This document shows, in pieces, positions 22,086-32,197 of a DNA stretch of 64,000 nt. The translations under genes were made by a program, and so were the position numbers. The stretch spans positions 372,001-436,000 of the forward strand of contig JAACJO010000019.1 in assembly GCA_013368445.1 (NCBI GenBank), written 5' to 3'. The stretch is from Leucocoprinus leucothites. Taxonomy: Eukaryota; Basidiomycota; Agaricomycetes; Agaricales; Agaricaceae. Numbering within the stretch: the first letter of the stretch is position 1; each line of letters begins with the position of its first letter. The notes beneath the pieces are model-generated. The model did not search any database and was not told the origin of the DNA. It was given only the letters and a program-made list of their open reading frames with translations.

Positions 22086-22616
22086 CTCGACTTCAGGACA
22101 CCGCATCTCCGAATTACCGCTTTAGGACTCGAGGGAAACCTCCGCGCCGAGAACGATCCGAACGATCTAAAAATAAGGACCAAGGTCTAGAACCGGATCA
22201 GAAGAACCAACGGACCGGTTAACAGACAACGATCCGCGTTTTCCACATGTACAAGACAGGAACCTAGCTACCCCGCTGCTTAGCTACGTCATTTCTGCAC
22301 TGCTCAGTCATCCAACTGTACTGGCCAAAGCAAACCGATGGTCGCATTGACGTGTCAGGGGCCCTCGGTTAAAGAAAATATCACAGCCGAAATGCTTACC
22401 CATGATTAAAAAAGGATTAATGAAAGAAACTCGCGTGGTAGCTACTCCGCTACCCATACGACAACCTAGCGATCGAACGGACCTACCGGTCGGCGTCGCA
22501 TCGTAAAAGTATACCCAGTCGAATCCAGGACAATTCAGTCAATTTCTATTAGTCAATTTCGAGTCATACCTATTTCTTTCTAGAATATTTCGTCTATTTT
22601 CGTATCTCTCAAATAA

Positions 22617-22625
22617 TATAAAAAG
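22617..22625 (+). promoter_or_regulatory. Gypsy-2 TATA box
   Basis: TATAAAAAG in the 5' LTR. Transcription would start near 22645-22655. ATG triplets are frequent upstream of this point and absent from here to 23685. Confidence 0.7.
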
Positions 22626-23205
22626 GGCCCGACAGCGTGCAGATAGGCAAGGAATCCTACGCCTCCGTAGTGCTATAGGGTGTGCAGACCACAAACTAAG
22701 CATTTGTTGAGTGAATAAGTGAGCAACCTTCTAAGAGAACTCTAACAGGAAAGACTCCTACTAGTCAATCTAAGAAATATCCCAAGACGTTTCGAGTTCG
22801 ACCTAGCGTCACAGCGAAGTAGCTACCAAGCTAAGAGAGCTTGTAGTTAAAGCATATAGACCGCACCAGCGCCAGTGTGTGACTGAGTGGGTGATTATAG
22901 ACAAGGTCCAGTTGACCTTAGAGGGAGACAGAGACGACTTCAGGATAAAAGATCTTAGCTATAGCAGTCAACTAAGAGTCGCAAACTGTGCACTTAATCA
23001 GGATCCTGGTACAGTGTTCGAGAATTTCCCAAAGTAAATAAAACAGCATTTAGTTCCCTCGCACCTTTCGCATTATTCAGCAGTAATTACATAAATCCTC
23101 ATCAACTACTCATACTTCCCCTCGAATTCGTTAGAGGTTACAGTCTAGCTACCTAGCTAGTACTCCACTTGACGTTATATCCATACGTCAAAGAATCTCT
23201 ACATC

Positions 23206-23223
23206 TGGAGCCCACCACGAGGG
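23206..23223 (+). other. Gypsy-2 primer binding site (tRNA type)
   Basis: Begins TGG two bases after the LTR end, as expected for pairing with the CCA end of a tRNA. I could not assign the tRNA, and I found no self-priming complement in the LTR. Confidence 0.5.
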
Positions 23224-23241
23224 AAGTTTCAGATTTGTTGA

Positions 23242-23685
23242 GGACTTTCTTTTTATTGTCGTTTTCATTTATTATTTTACAAAACGTCTTGGGGACCTCC
23301 TCCGAAGTCTTCAACACCAAAAGGCTTAAGACAAAAAGCCACCTTAGGAAGTATCTCCCTTAACAAAGGAGCGACTTCTACCCATAAAAGAACAACCAAG
23401 ACTTCCGCCAAGGCAGGGCTTGTGAAACCTTATACGCCTCCAAAGCGTGTTTCTAGAGTCAAGCGAACAGAAAAGCCAGGATCTTCTGCATCGACTGCCT
23501 GTTTAGCTAAAAAGCTACCTGGCCAGTGGACCGACGACGAGGACGAAGCTTCGTTGATTGAGAAAGAATTACTTGCCTTACCTGCCGATACTTCCGAACA
23601 GGAAATATTATCGCATTTGCTGCCACCTGAGTTTACTACTCAGAAAGAACAATCCTCTATTTCGAACTCCACGATACCTTCAAAT
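23242..23685 (+). other. AUG-less open extension upstream of Gypsy-2 gag
   Basis: The gag frame is open for 148 codons before its first ATG, after a stop at 23239. It encodes a basic stretch (PPKRVSRVKRTEKPG) and then an acidic one (WTDDEDEASLIEKEL), which looks like protein. It contains no ATG in any frame. It may be translated from a non-AUG codon or be only leader. Confidence 0.5.
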
Positions 23686-25119
23686 ATGGTGAATACTCCG
23701 AATATGCCCAGGATGCTCTCTAACGAGGCTCCTGCATGGGACGGAAAAGGAAATTCACTTAGGCAATATATTTGGCATGTTGAACGACTCTTATCGTTCT
23801 GCAAAATTACGGACCCTAAAGAGAAGATTGACTGGCTGATAACATATTTGCCAAGTCCCGAGCACCGAGAAGAGTGGTTAGGATTTGCCTCTATAGCTGG
23901 GGACGACTATGAAGCCTTTAAGGCTAAAATCCACGAGGAATATCCGGAAACGGTTTCCTATGAGCAAGGATCCGTCAAAAGGCTCAGAGCGATTTGCCAA
24001 GAATATAAAGGGACTACAATGGATGATGAAGGTCGCCTGTTAGCTTTCAAGCGACGCTTTATCACTGAAGCCACCAAGTGTCTCAAGGCGCCGCCTCTAG
24101 TATCCAATCGAGAGTTAGTAGAAATGTTCACTAGTGCGTTGGACCCAGACTTCCAACGAGCACTGAACAATAAACTAAGTCTCCAAGGGAAAACGAGAAC
24201 GGTCATCGAGCAGAAAGAGCTTCGTGACGAAGATCCGTATGATTACCAAGAAGTAATTAAAGAAGCAGTCACACTAGTATCAGGGAAAACTCTGTTAAGA
24301 TCTCAAAATTCGGAAAGGGTTATCCTACGACCGGATGTAGCTACGTCGCTATTCCCGAAGCGCGAAGAAGTAACTTTGAATCGAAAGGTCGAAGATAAAC
24401 TCGAAGCGCTAAACGGCGAGGTAGCTAACATAAAAGATAGTATCCAGATACAACATGATAATATAAAGTCCTTAATAAAAGAATTCGCTCAACAAGTTTC
24501 TAAGACAAGTAACCAATCGAGCTATTCTAGGACTGCCCAATCTCAGTCTCAGCCTAATGGTAATCAGTGCAAATACTGTGGAGGCGACGACCACTATCTA
24601 AGAGCCTGTCCGGATAAGGAAAAAGACTTAGCCAATGGACGGATCAAATGGGATAGGGATAACCGGTACCTATGCTTCCCTGACGGGGTTAGCATTCCTA
24701 GCAGACCCGGATCGATCAAGGCTAAAGTGGATACTTTCCACCGGAGCCGGATCGCCAATTTACACGTTGAAGCAGAAGAGGATATTCCGCTTTTGGATGA
24801 AATCCGGAAGAAGACTCCTTATTCCAATTTCGTGTGTGGGGTCTGGGATAACCGAGACAAAGTCATAGAGACACAGATGGGCATGATGAGCAATAAGGAA
24901 AAAGAATTAGAAGAAACTAAGAGTCTGCTGGAGGTGTACAAACAACTTGTGAACGCGCGTCAGGCTAATAGCAAGGTAGCTACGTCGCAACCGGCACCCC
25001 CAGCACCTGAAAAGGCAGCGGATCCGCTGAACAATTTAAAAGACCAAATTGCGTTGTTACAGGCTCAACTTAATAACATGGCCATTAATAACAACTCCAC
25101 TTCCCAACAGGGTTTCTGA
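23686..25119 (+). CDS. gag: Gypsy-2 Gag
   Basis: Begins at the first ATG downstream of the TATA box (A at -3, G at +4) and ends TGA at 25117, giving 477 residues. A capsid-like region follows the start (WDGKGNSLRQYIWHVERLL), with a conserved AFKAKIHEEYP segment. A standard zinc knuckle, CKYCGGDDHYLRACPD (CX2CX4HX4C), lies near 24570-24615, and a coiled coil occupies the C-terminus. It forms the particle. Pro begins in the -1 frame through a slippery heptamer that touches the stop. Confidence 0.88.
   Translation: MVNTPNMPRMLSNEAPAWDGKGNSLRQYIWHVERLLSFCKITDPKEKIDWLITYLPSPEHREEWLGFASIAGDDYEAFKAKIHEEYPETVSYEQGSVKRLRAICQEYKGTTMDDEGRLLAFKRRFITEATKCLKAPPLVSNRELVEMFTSALDPDFQRALNNKLSLQGKTRTVIEQKELRDEDPYDYQEVIKEAVTLVSGKTLLRSQNSERVILRPDVATSLFPKREEVTLNRKVEDKLEALNGEVANIKDSIQIQHDNIKSLIKEFAQQVSKTSNQSSYSRTAQSQSQPNGNQCKYCGGDDHYLRACPDKEKDLANGRIKWDRDNRYLCFPDGVSIPSRPGSIKAKVDTFHRSRIANLHVEAEEDIPLLDEIRKKTPYSNFVCGVWDNRDKVIETQMGMMSNKEKELEETKSLLEVYKQLVNARQANSKVATSQPAPPAPEKAADPLNNLKDQIALLQAQLNNMAINNNSTSQQGF
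25110..25116 (+). promoter_or_regulatory. Gypsy-2 gag/pro -1 slippery heptamer
   Basis: G GGT TTC directly before TGA, in the gag frame, of the form X XXY YYZ. The -1 frame is open from 25092 to 26213, so one slip fuses Gag to protease. Confidence 0.7.
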
Positions 25120-26213
25120 ATAGTTCCGTGAAGGCGTCCCGCTCGAAAGGGAAAGTCACCCCTTCGAAGAAGAGGGAACCGGAGAACCGTTCAGACAGTG
25201 ACACCTCGGACGAAAGTGAAGAGGAACTGCCGCCTAAAAAGAAAAAGAATAAGAAAGTGGAATTACCGTATAAGAAGGTACCCCCTATGAAACCAGTGGT
25301 AGAAGTGCCACCCATTCCTTTAAGACATTTACAAAAGGAGAGGGAAAAGTTAAAAGAAAAAGCGCCTCCTAACTACAAACATGAAGCACCCATTGAGAGA
25401 GAAGTGGACGTCGATGACGTCCTTAACAAACTTCTTAAAGCTTCGACAGGAGTATCTGTCGAAGAAATAATGGCGCTATCACCTAAGTTACGGAACGCGT
25501 ACAAGGAATTAATTTCAAAGAAAAGGGTAGCTACCCAGCTACAAGGCGTCCCAGTGTCTGAAGATGAAGAGGAAATCCCACGACAAAAAGATGTCGTACA
25601 GGTACACTTACACACTTTAGAGGAAGGGCGACTTGTAAAACGAGAATTGCAAGGAGTTCCGGGAGGCCCGACTGAAGCTTGGGTAGTACAGGACCCGATC
25701 ACGCAGTACTTAGAGACGTTACCTAAAGAGGATAGAAATAACCAAGTGTTCATGTCTAGGGAATCGGAAGCACTTCGCTGTATTACGGCGACTATAAACG
25801 GTGTTTGTAATGAAGAAGCATTGCTGGACAGCGGCTCCCAGATAATCTCTATGAGTCGTGAGGTAGCCATGGAGGCTCAGTTAACCTGGGACCCGGACAT
25901 TACCATCTTAATGCAAAGCGCTAGTGGCCATATGAAGCGAACTTGCGGACTAGCTAAAGACGTGCCTTTCCGTTTAGGGGGAATTATAATCTTCCTACAA
26001 GTACATGTGCTGCCTGACCCACCTTATGGAGTGTTATTGGGAAGACCTTTTGACACCCTTACCCAAAGTCAAGTCCAGAATACTAAGGACGGAGGACAAA
26101 CCCTAATATTGACGGACCCAACTAGCGGGAATAGAGTGGTAGTACCTACCCAAGCACGAGGAGCTTGCCCTAGGATGCTAAAGAAGGCACAAGTGGCAAG
26201 CGAAAATTTTTAA
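25110..26213 (+). CDS. pro: Gypsy-2 protease domain (pro frame)
   Basis: About 366 codons in the frame -1 to gag, with no ATG near the start, so it is most likely reached by frameshifting. A Lys/Glu-rich segment (about 25150-25380) leads to a retropepsin-like domain with LLDSGSQIISM (25829 onward) and PYGVLLGRPF near 26030. It ends TAA at 26211 next to a second slippery heptamer. A separate pro frame between gag and pol resembles the gag-pro-pol order of some retroviruses. Confidence 0.85.
   Translation, partial: GFLNSSVKASRSKGKVTPSKKREPENRSDSDTSDESEEELPPKKKKNKKVELPYKKVPPMKPVVEVPPIPLRHLQKEREKLKEKAPPNYKHEAPIEREVDVDDVLNKLLKASTGVSVEEIMALSPKLRNAYKELISKKRVATQLQGVPVSEDEEEIPRQKDVVQVHLHTLEEGRLVKRELQGVPGGPTEAWVVQDPITQYLETLPKEDRNNQVFMSRESEALRCITATINGVCNEEALLDSGSQIISMSREVAMEAQLTWDPDITILMQSASGHMKRTCGLAKDVPFRLGGIIIFLQVHVLPDPPYGVLLGRPFDTLTQSQVQNTKDGGQTLILTDPTSGNRVVVPTQARGACPRMLKKAQVASENF
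26204..26210 (+). promoter_or_regulatory. Gypsy-2 pro/pol -1 slippery heptamer
   Basis: A AAT TTT directly before TAA, in the pro frame. The -1 frame is open into pol. The same heptamer next to a stop occurs in Gypsy-3 at 62333. Confidence 0.75.
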
Positions 26214-29200
26214 ACAACCTCGAGGAATTGAAAGAACAAGGAGAGGTGGTTTTAATTATAGATAAGATACCAGGACAGGCGCCAGTGGTTACCGAAACCT
26301 TGGCAACTGCAGGAGAATTTACGGAGGATGAGATAAGACTACTCTATCTTCAGAAAGGATTAGAGGAGCGACCGGGGACGTCTACTGAAGAAAAGGGATT
26401 ATTCCAGAATTACCTATCTCAGGTAGCTACCCCACTAGCTCGTCAACACCAAGTAACCGTGGTCGAAGAGGTCGAAACGGCTGACCCATTACAAGTGTTT
26501 GCAGGAAAGAAATATAAACCTGTAGCATTAAAGGTGAGACCAGTCCTAGGAGAACTCCCACAAGAATACAGAATCATTAGGAATATTACTGGTGATCCTT
26601 TGGCCGGAATGCCCGAGCTACCTAGCTACCCACCTACATTCGTTCCGAAGGGAAGATATACCCAAGAAAGAATGGAAGTGTTGGATGCCGGTCACTCAGG
26701 GGATTTCCTATGGCCTGAAGAACGAAAACTTATGCATCATCTAATTAGTTTACAAAATGAGGCTTTTGCTTGGGATGACACAGAAAGAGGGAGGTTCAAG
26801 GAAGAATTCTTTCCGGCGGTAGAAATTCCAACGGTAGCCCATACACCTTGGGTAGAGAAAAATCGACCCATTCCACCAGCTATTTATGATGAGGTGTGTA
26901 AGATTATTAAGAAAAAGATCGCAGCAGGAGTCTATGAGCCTTCAAATTCCTCGTATAGATCTCGCTGGTTTACCGTCATAAAGAAAGATGGAAAGAGCTT
27001 AAGACTAGTACACAGTCTCGAACCTCTCAATAAAGTCACCATTGCACATTCTGGGTTACCTCCAGCAACGGAAGAGCTCGCCATGCACTTTGCAGGAAGA
27101 GCCTGTAATGGCATACTAGACTTGTATGTGGGTTACGACGAACGAGTACTAGCGGAAAGATCCCGGGATTTGACCACCTTCCAGACTCCTTTTGGGGCAT
27201 TGAGATTGGTAACACTACCTATGGGTTGGACCAACTCTGTACCGATTTTTCATGATGATGTTACAGATATTTTAAAAGAAGAAACACCTGAGTATACTAT
27301 GCCTTATATAGACGATGTACCAATTAGAGGACCCGCCACCAGGTATGAACAACCTGATGGTAGCTACGAAATGTGTAAACTGAATCCCGGTATTCGTCGT
27401 TTTGTATGGGAACATATGAATACGGTAAATCGCATACTTCAAAGGATGAAATATGCCGGTGGTACCTTCTCAGGACCTAAGACTACCATCTGCGCTGATA
27501 AAATCACCATAGTAGGGTTTGATTGTTCATATGAAGGACGGTCACCGACTACGGATGCAATAGGCGTCATCACTAGATGGGGACCATGTGAGGACTTCAC
27601 CGATGTACGAGGGTTTTTAGGAACGGCGGTCAGGTGTAGACATCACGTACCCGGCTTTGCTTTACTAGCTACCCCGCTATATGACTTGCTTAGGAAAGGA
27701 AAGGACTTCGAATGGGGACCTGAACAACAAGCGGCTCAAGACAGGATTAAAGAGGCAATTAAGAAAAGCCTTCCTATCAAAAAGCCCAAGTTCCCGAGTT
27801 CACAGCCTTTAGTATTGTCGGTCGACAGTTCGTGGAGAGCAGTCGGTTACTATATATGGCAACGTGACGAGTCCGATCCCAAGGTCATAAATTACATTAA
27901 GTTCAATTCAATCCTCATGGACAAAAGACAACAACGTTACTCTCAGCCCAAGAGAGAGCTGTGCGGCCTGAAGATGGTGCTTGATGAAGAAAGATATTTA
28001 TTCTGGGGATGTAGAAACCTGGTCATTGAGACAGACGCCAAGTACCTATTTGGTATGCTCAACAATCCAGGCAGACTACCGAACGCAACAGTCAATCGCT
28101 GGGTAGCTGAGATAAGAAATTATCAGTTTACCTTAATACATAAAGCAGGAAAAACGTTCGGGCCTGATGGTCTCTCCCGGAGGAAACGTTATGAAGGGGA
28201 TAACTCGAATAGGAAATTTGATGACGGAACAGACGATGAGGGGGAGGAATTTGAATTAGTCAAGTTCGATCCTAAAGTGCCAGATCCGTTACCCCTAGAG
28301 GATTTTTTAGGAGATATAGATACCCGGACCGGGTTCGTCAATGAAATCGCCGCAGAAATCGGAGATTTTGAGTGGGAACTTAATTGGGCACTCGAAGGAA
28401 GGAGGGCAGAAGAGATGGCGCGTAGCAACTTAGCTAGCGAGCCACAATGCCCAAAACCTTTGAAAATCTTCTTGAGTGAAAGCCTTGGAGAAAAGTTAAT
28501 ACCCGATTTCGATAAGGTAGATGCTTCCGACCCGGCATATGAATATGACGAAGAGATCAGATCTGAGGTTGCTCGAGAACAAGACGCTCGATTGCCCAGA
28601 ATTAAAGATTGGCTCGCTTCGCGAGGTAGCTATACGGCTGACTCGTGGAAAAATCCCGAACTAATGAAACTGTCAAGAGCAGCGTCACATTTCTACTTAG
28701 ATGGAGATGGGCGTCTATACCGTCGGAACGGAAAGGGATCACCTCAACTAGTAGTTGACAAGTCGCACAGGATGTACATGATGACGGTGGCACACGATTG
28801 CTTAGGGCATCGTGGTATATATGCGACGACTCAGTTAATTACGCAAAGATTTTGGTGGCCGGACGTGGAAAAGGATATTACTTGGTTTGTCAGGAGTTGT
28901 CATATTTGTCAAGTCCGACAAAAGGTAGCTACCGAGCTACCACCTGTAGTAACCCATACTCCGTCAATATTCCAAGTACTACATGCGGACACTTTACACA
29001 TTTCGCCTGCCTCGAACGGTTGTAACTACTTAGTTCATGGCCGGTGTGCGCTGTCTTCATGGATGGAAGGGAGAGCCTTAAGAAAAGAGAACGCAAGAAC
29101 CATCGGACAATGGCTATTTGAAGACATTATCTGCCGTTGGGGTGGTCTGGTGAAAATCGTGACCGACAATGGTGCACCATTCAAGAAAGCGGTTAAGTGG

Positions 29201-30013
29201 CTCGAAGAGAAATATGGTATTAAGGGAGTAGCTATCTCGCCATATAACTCTAAAGCAAACGGCACCATCGAACGCCCGCACTGGGATGTTCGCCAAATGC
29301 TATATAAGGCAACCGGAGGCGACATAAAGAAATGGTTCTGGTTCTTACACCATGTCATGTGGGCCGATAGGATCACAATCAGAAAAGGGACGGGTTGTTC
29401 ACCCTACTTTATGGTCACGGGCGCCCACCCGACTTTACCTCTGGATGTACAGGAAGCGACGTGGCTAGTTAGCTACCCAGGGAAGATGATGTCCACAGAT
29501 GAACTTATTGGATTAAGAGCGTTAGCCCTGGCGAAGCATGTGGCACATGTCGAGGCAATGCGGACAAGAGCAAATGAAGAGAAACTGGCTAGAGCCCTTA
29601 GATTAGAAAAAGAAAATTCTGCAAAGATCAAAGAATGGGACTTCAAGCCGGGTAACTTAGTGTTAGTTAGGAATACGGCCATTGAGTCATCGGCGGACCG
29701 AAAAATGAAGCCAAGATATTTAGGACCCATGGTTGTGATCGCTCGCAACAAAGGGGGAGCTTATATCTTAGCTGAAATGGATGGGTCTGTCTGGCAAAAC
29801 AAAGTGGCCGCGTTTCGAGTAATTCCATACTTAGCTAGGAAGACCATCCCTCTTCCAAAAGAGGTAGAGGAGGCCCTAGACATTAGCAAAGAAAGTCTAA
29901 ACGATCTTAAAGATAAGGAAGAAGAACACTGGATGCTTGAAGATGAATGGTCAGATGACAACATAGCGAGTTCGCACGACACGAGTTCGAAGGACAAAGA
30001 AAAGGACTTGTGA
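26204..30013 (+). CDS. pol: Gypsy-2 Pol: RT, RNase H, integrase
   Basis: The frame is open from the slippery site to TGA at 30011, about 1269 codons. Counting from 26228: reverse transcriptase with YIDD at 360; RNase H with SVDSSWRAVGYYIW and VIETDAKYL; integrase with an HHCC region (HDCLGHRG...CHICQ) and catalytic Asp 921, Asp 980 (VTDNGAPF) and Glu 1015 (NGTIERPHWD), spacing 34. The tail is acidic and Ser-rich, with no chromodomain seen. A Pro-Gag-less start confirms dependence on two upstream slips. Seven or more dyads lie inside it in different frames. Confidence 0.94.
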   Translation, partial: KFLNNLEELKEQGEVVLIIDKIPGQAPVVTETLATAGEFTEDEIRLLYLQKGLEERPGTSTEEKGLFQNYLSQVATPLARQHQVTVVEEVETADPLQVFAGKKYKPVALKVRPVLGELPQEYRIIRNITGDPLAGMPELPSYPPTFVPKGRYTQERMEVLDAGHSGDFLWPEERKLMHHLISLQNEAFAWDDTERGRFKEEFFPAVEIPTVAHTPWVEKNRPIPPAIYDEVCKIIKKKIAAGVYEPSNSSYRSRWFTVIKKDGKSLRLVHSLEPLNKVTIAHSGLPPATEELAMHFAGRACNGILDLYVGYDERVLAERSRDLTTFQTPFGALRLVTLPMGWTNSVPIFHDDVTDILKEETPEYTMPYIDDVPIRGPATRYEQPDGSYEMCKLNPGIRRFVWEHMNTVNRILQRMKYAGGTFSGPKTTICADKITIVGFDCSYEGRSPTTDAIGVITRWGPCEDFTDVRGFLGTAVRCRHHVPGFALLATPLYDLLRKGKDFEWGPEQQAAQDRIKEAIKKSLPIKKPKFPSSQPLVLSVDSSWRAVGYYIWQRDESDPKVINYIKFNSILMDKRQQRYSQPKRELCGLKMVLDEERYLFWGCRNLVIETDAKYLFGMLNNPGRLPNATVNRWVAEIRNYQFTLIHKAGKTFGPDGLSRRKRYEGDNSNRKFDDGTDDEGEEFELVKFDPKVPDPLPLEDFLGDIDTRTGFVNEIAAEIGDFEWELNWALEGRRAEEMARSNLASEPQCPKPLKIFLSESLGEKLIPDFDKVDASDPAYEYDEEIRSEVAREQDARLPRIKDWLASRGSYTADSWKNPELMKLSRAASHFYLDGDGRLYRRNGKGSPQLVVDKSHRMYMMTVAHDCLGHRGIYATTQLITQRFWWPDVEKDITWFVRSCHICQVRQKVATELPPVVTHTPSIFQVLHADTLHISPASNGCNYLVHGRCALSSWMEGRALRKENARTIGQWLFEDIICRWGGLVKIVTDNGAPFKKAVKWLEEKYGIKGVAISPYNSKANGTIERPHWDVRQMLYKATGGDIKKWFWFLHHVMWADRITIRKGTGCSPYFMVTGAHPTLPLDVQEATWLVSYPGKMMSTDELIGLRALALAKHVAHVEAMRTRANEEKLARALRLEKENSAKIKEWDFKPGNLVLVRNTAIESSADRKMKPRYLGPMVVIARNKGGAYILAEMDGSVWQNKVAAFRVIPYLARKTIPLPKEVEEALDISKESLNDLKDKEEEHWMLEDEWSDDNIASSHDTSSKDKEKDL

Positions 30014-30106
30014 TTTCTACTGGTAAAAAACCTTGGAAAGGAAAACCAGGTACAGCTTTGGACCAACTAAAGTACTATCCTACGAAGCAAGGTGGCTATC
30101 TAGCTA

Positions 30107-31501
30107 CTAAGCAGAGGTAACAGGAGAAGGCTGAAGGGACTGAAGAAGCTGTTCCTGTTCCAGTGCGAACGCTTGGTAACGACGGCCAACGGCATCCATC
30201 TCCAGCAGGCATTCGAGCAGGGAGCGGTTGACAGACAACAAATGAGTCTGTTTAGCTAGGGACTCACACGCATCGAAGTTCCGGACTTGGAGGGCGCGAG
30301 CAGCGATTATAAGAGATTGAACGTCTTGAAGATAGGACGCTACTGAGCCAATTAGCGGAGTAGCTAACTTGGTAATGAAATACACGTACTTGGCAGAGGG
30401 GGACATAAATAGCCTTCTGGGAAGCTCGAGGCGCCGGAGTTAGCCAGTAACTGGGTGGCCCGGTGATAAGCCCTGCTTTGAGTGTCCATGCCTGGAACGT
30501 GGAAGTAAGAAAGGCGCACCGTTTCCGGACGAGCAACGGTAGGAGAGCCGTTCTAGCCAAAGAATGATAAGACTTAAGTAATATTAACCGGTGATACTCC
30601 AATTAGTTACTTACCGAGGTAGCGACAGAATTCCTGCGCTTCGGAGTAAAAGACGACACAACTACAGGCTCATCGAAATGAACTGCAGGAGTGGTAGTGA
30701 CGTTGGGAACGGCATTGGATTCGTTGATAGCGGAGGCAACAGCAGCAGGAGCGCTGGCTTCGTCGTCAACAACCATAGCCTGTTTTAATCGGAATTAAAT
30801 AGCTACACAGCTGCCTGGCTGGAAAGGCGTACCGTTATGGTCACTTCATCGTCGGATTCCTCGACGGTTGCGGGAGACGTAGGTTGCTTCTTTTTTCGGG
30901 GCTGGTTGGACAACGAGTAAGACAAGAAGAAGGATAGGAGACTTAGGATTTGAGATACTTGCCTTTTTGGTAGTAGACGCCGGAGCAGGACGCTTCGATC
31001 CCGTTTTGGGACCAGCAGTTGAGTTCGACGGAGTGGTGTTATCCGTGGATGCTGGCTCAGCTGGAGTCGTGGCGGTAGCCGTAGGACCACCTTCAGCGGT
31101 GCCCTCTGCACCTTCACCGCCTTTATTGGCGTTCTGAATGCAGTAACGGTTCAAGGACTCGAAGTAGGGAGGTGCCACATAGCCCGAAATATTGTTCAAA
31201 GCGTAACGGACGTAGTGACGGATATGAAAAGCCCGCTCACGGGCTTCGCTGTCTTGAGCAAGGACAGGGTCAGTGGTCAGCTTTTTAACAAGCTCGGCCT
31301 GGAAGGCGAGTTAGCGACCTAGCTGCCATGCTAAGGGGGAGTACTCACAGCAAGGGGGTCGAGTTGCAACATCGAGAAGGACACAAAGGAAGGCATAATG
31401 TTGCCATTCTTGTGACCTTGGACAGTCGTACGAATCGACATCGTGAGCTGGTCGAGTTCACGATAAGTAGCGGGTTCGGTGGAACCAGTGTTGGAAGACA
31501 T
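30107..31501 (-). CDS. Gypsy-2 antisense gene B, six exons, unknown protein
   Basis: ATG at 31501. Exons 31501-31349, 31298-30963, 30901-30833, 30779-30615, 30552-30390 and 30342-30107 splice in one frame to about 373 residues. Introns are 47-62 bases; intron 2 is GC-AG, the others GT-AG. The N-terminal half is mixed (AFHIRHYVRYALNNISGYV), the middle is Thr/Pro/Ala-rich, then comes a basic run (PRKKKQP), an acidic run and a helical C-terminus. No family recognised. It lies convergent to pol, which ends 94 bases away. Being antisense, its introns survive in the element's genomic RNA. A dyad sits 93 bases upstream of its ATG. Confidence 0.75.
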
Positions 31502-31607
31502 GATGCACTAAGAGGACAAGGATTTCACGAAAGAGTGTTTAAGTTCGAAGAAGTCCGTGCTCGCATACCTTCGTTTTATAAGGGACGGCTAGGTAGCTAC
31601 ATAGCGA

Positions 31608-32197
31608 CAGGCTAAAAAGTGCGGAACGTGTTAGGGGCCGGATCACCACTGGCAGGTACAATCGGATATACCCCTGGGGATTAAACACCGATCTGACTCC
31701 TAAATGAAGAGGGTTGACCCGAGTGGCGTTTAGATCCGCCGAGTTTTCTGTACCAAGAATTTTTTCGCGTGCGCGTGACTCCTTGCCGGGTGGTCCAGGT
31801 TTGGACTGACTTTGGTAAGGGGGAGAGGGTTACTCAGCAGTTCATGATACATGTTACCAAAGACAATCCTGCAAAAGCAACTCAGTTGAAACTGGCGAGG
31901 GCGAGGTTTTTCGGACTCTATTTCCCCTTAATAAGCCTGAAAGTCTCACTCACACCTCATGGGAAACCGGAGACAACAAGATAGGATTGCGGATAATAGG
32001 GGCAGGTGAAATATGTACGTGATAAGAGGTGAGAAACGGCGACAACGATGCAACAAGAAATCCAGCGAAAATAAACGTCCTACTCGAGTCCAACCTAAGC
32101 AGCTACTAAATCATGAGTACCTCAAGAAAGAAGAAAGAAAAATGGTCCATAAAGATGGCCGCAACAAGAGATTGAAAATACAACATGAAAAAGATGA
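31608..32197. other. Spacer between Gypsy-2 antisense genes B and A
   Basis: About 590 bases without a convincing coding frame. It should contain the antisense gene B promoter and the antisense gene A terminator. Confidence 0.4.

Larger units (their letters stand above)
21864..23203 (+). repeat. Gypsy-2 5' LTR
   Basis: 1340 bases, TGTGACGCGA...AATCTCTACA. It contains four exact and two near-exact TAGC-N6-GCTA dyads, a Pol III B-box-like sequence on the minus strand (22075-22085), and a TATA box at 22617. Confidence 0.95.
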
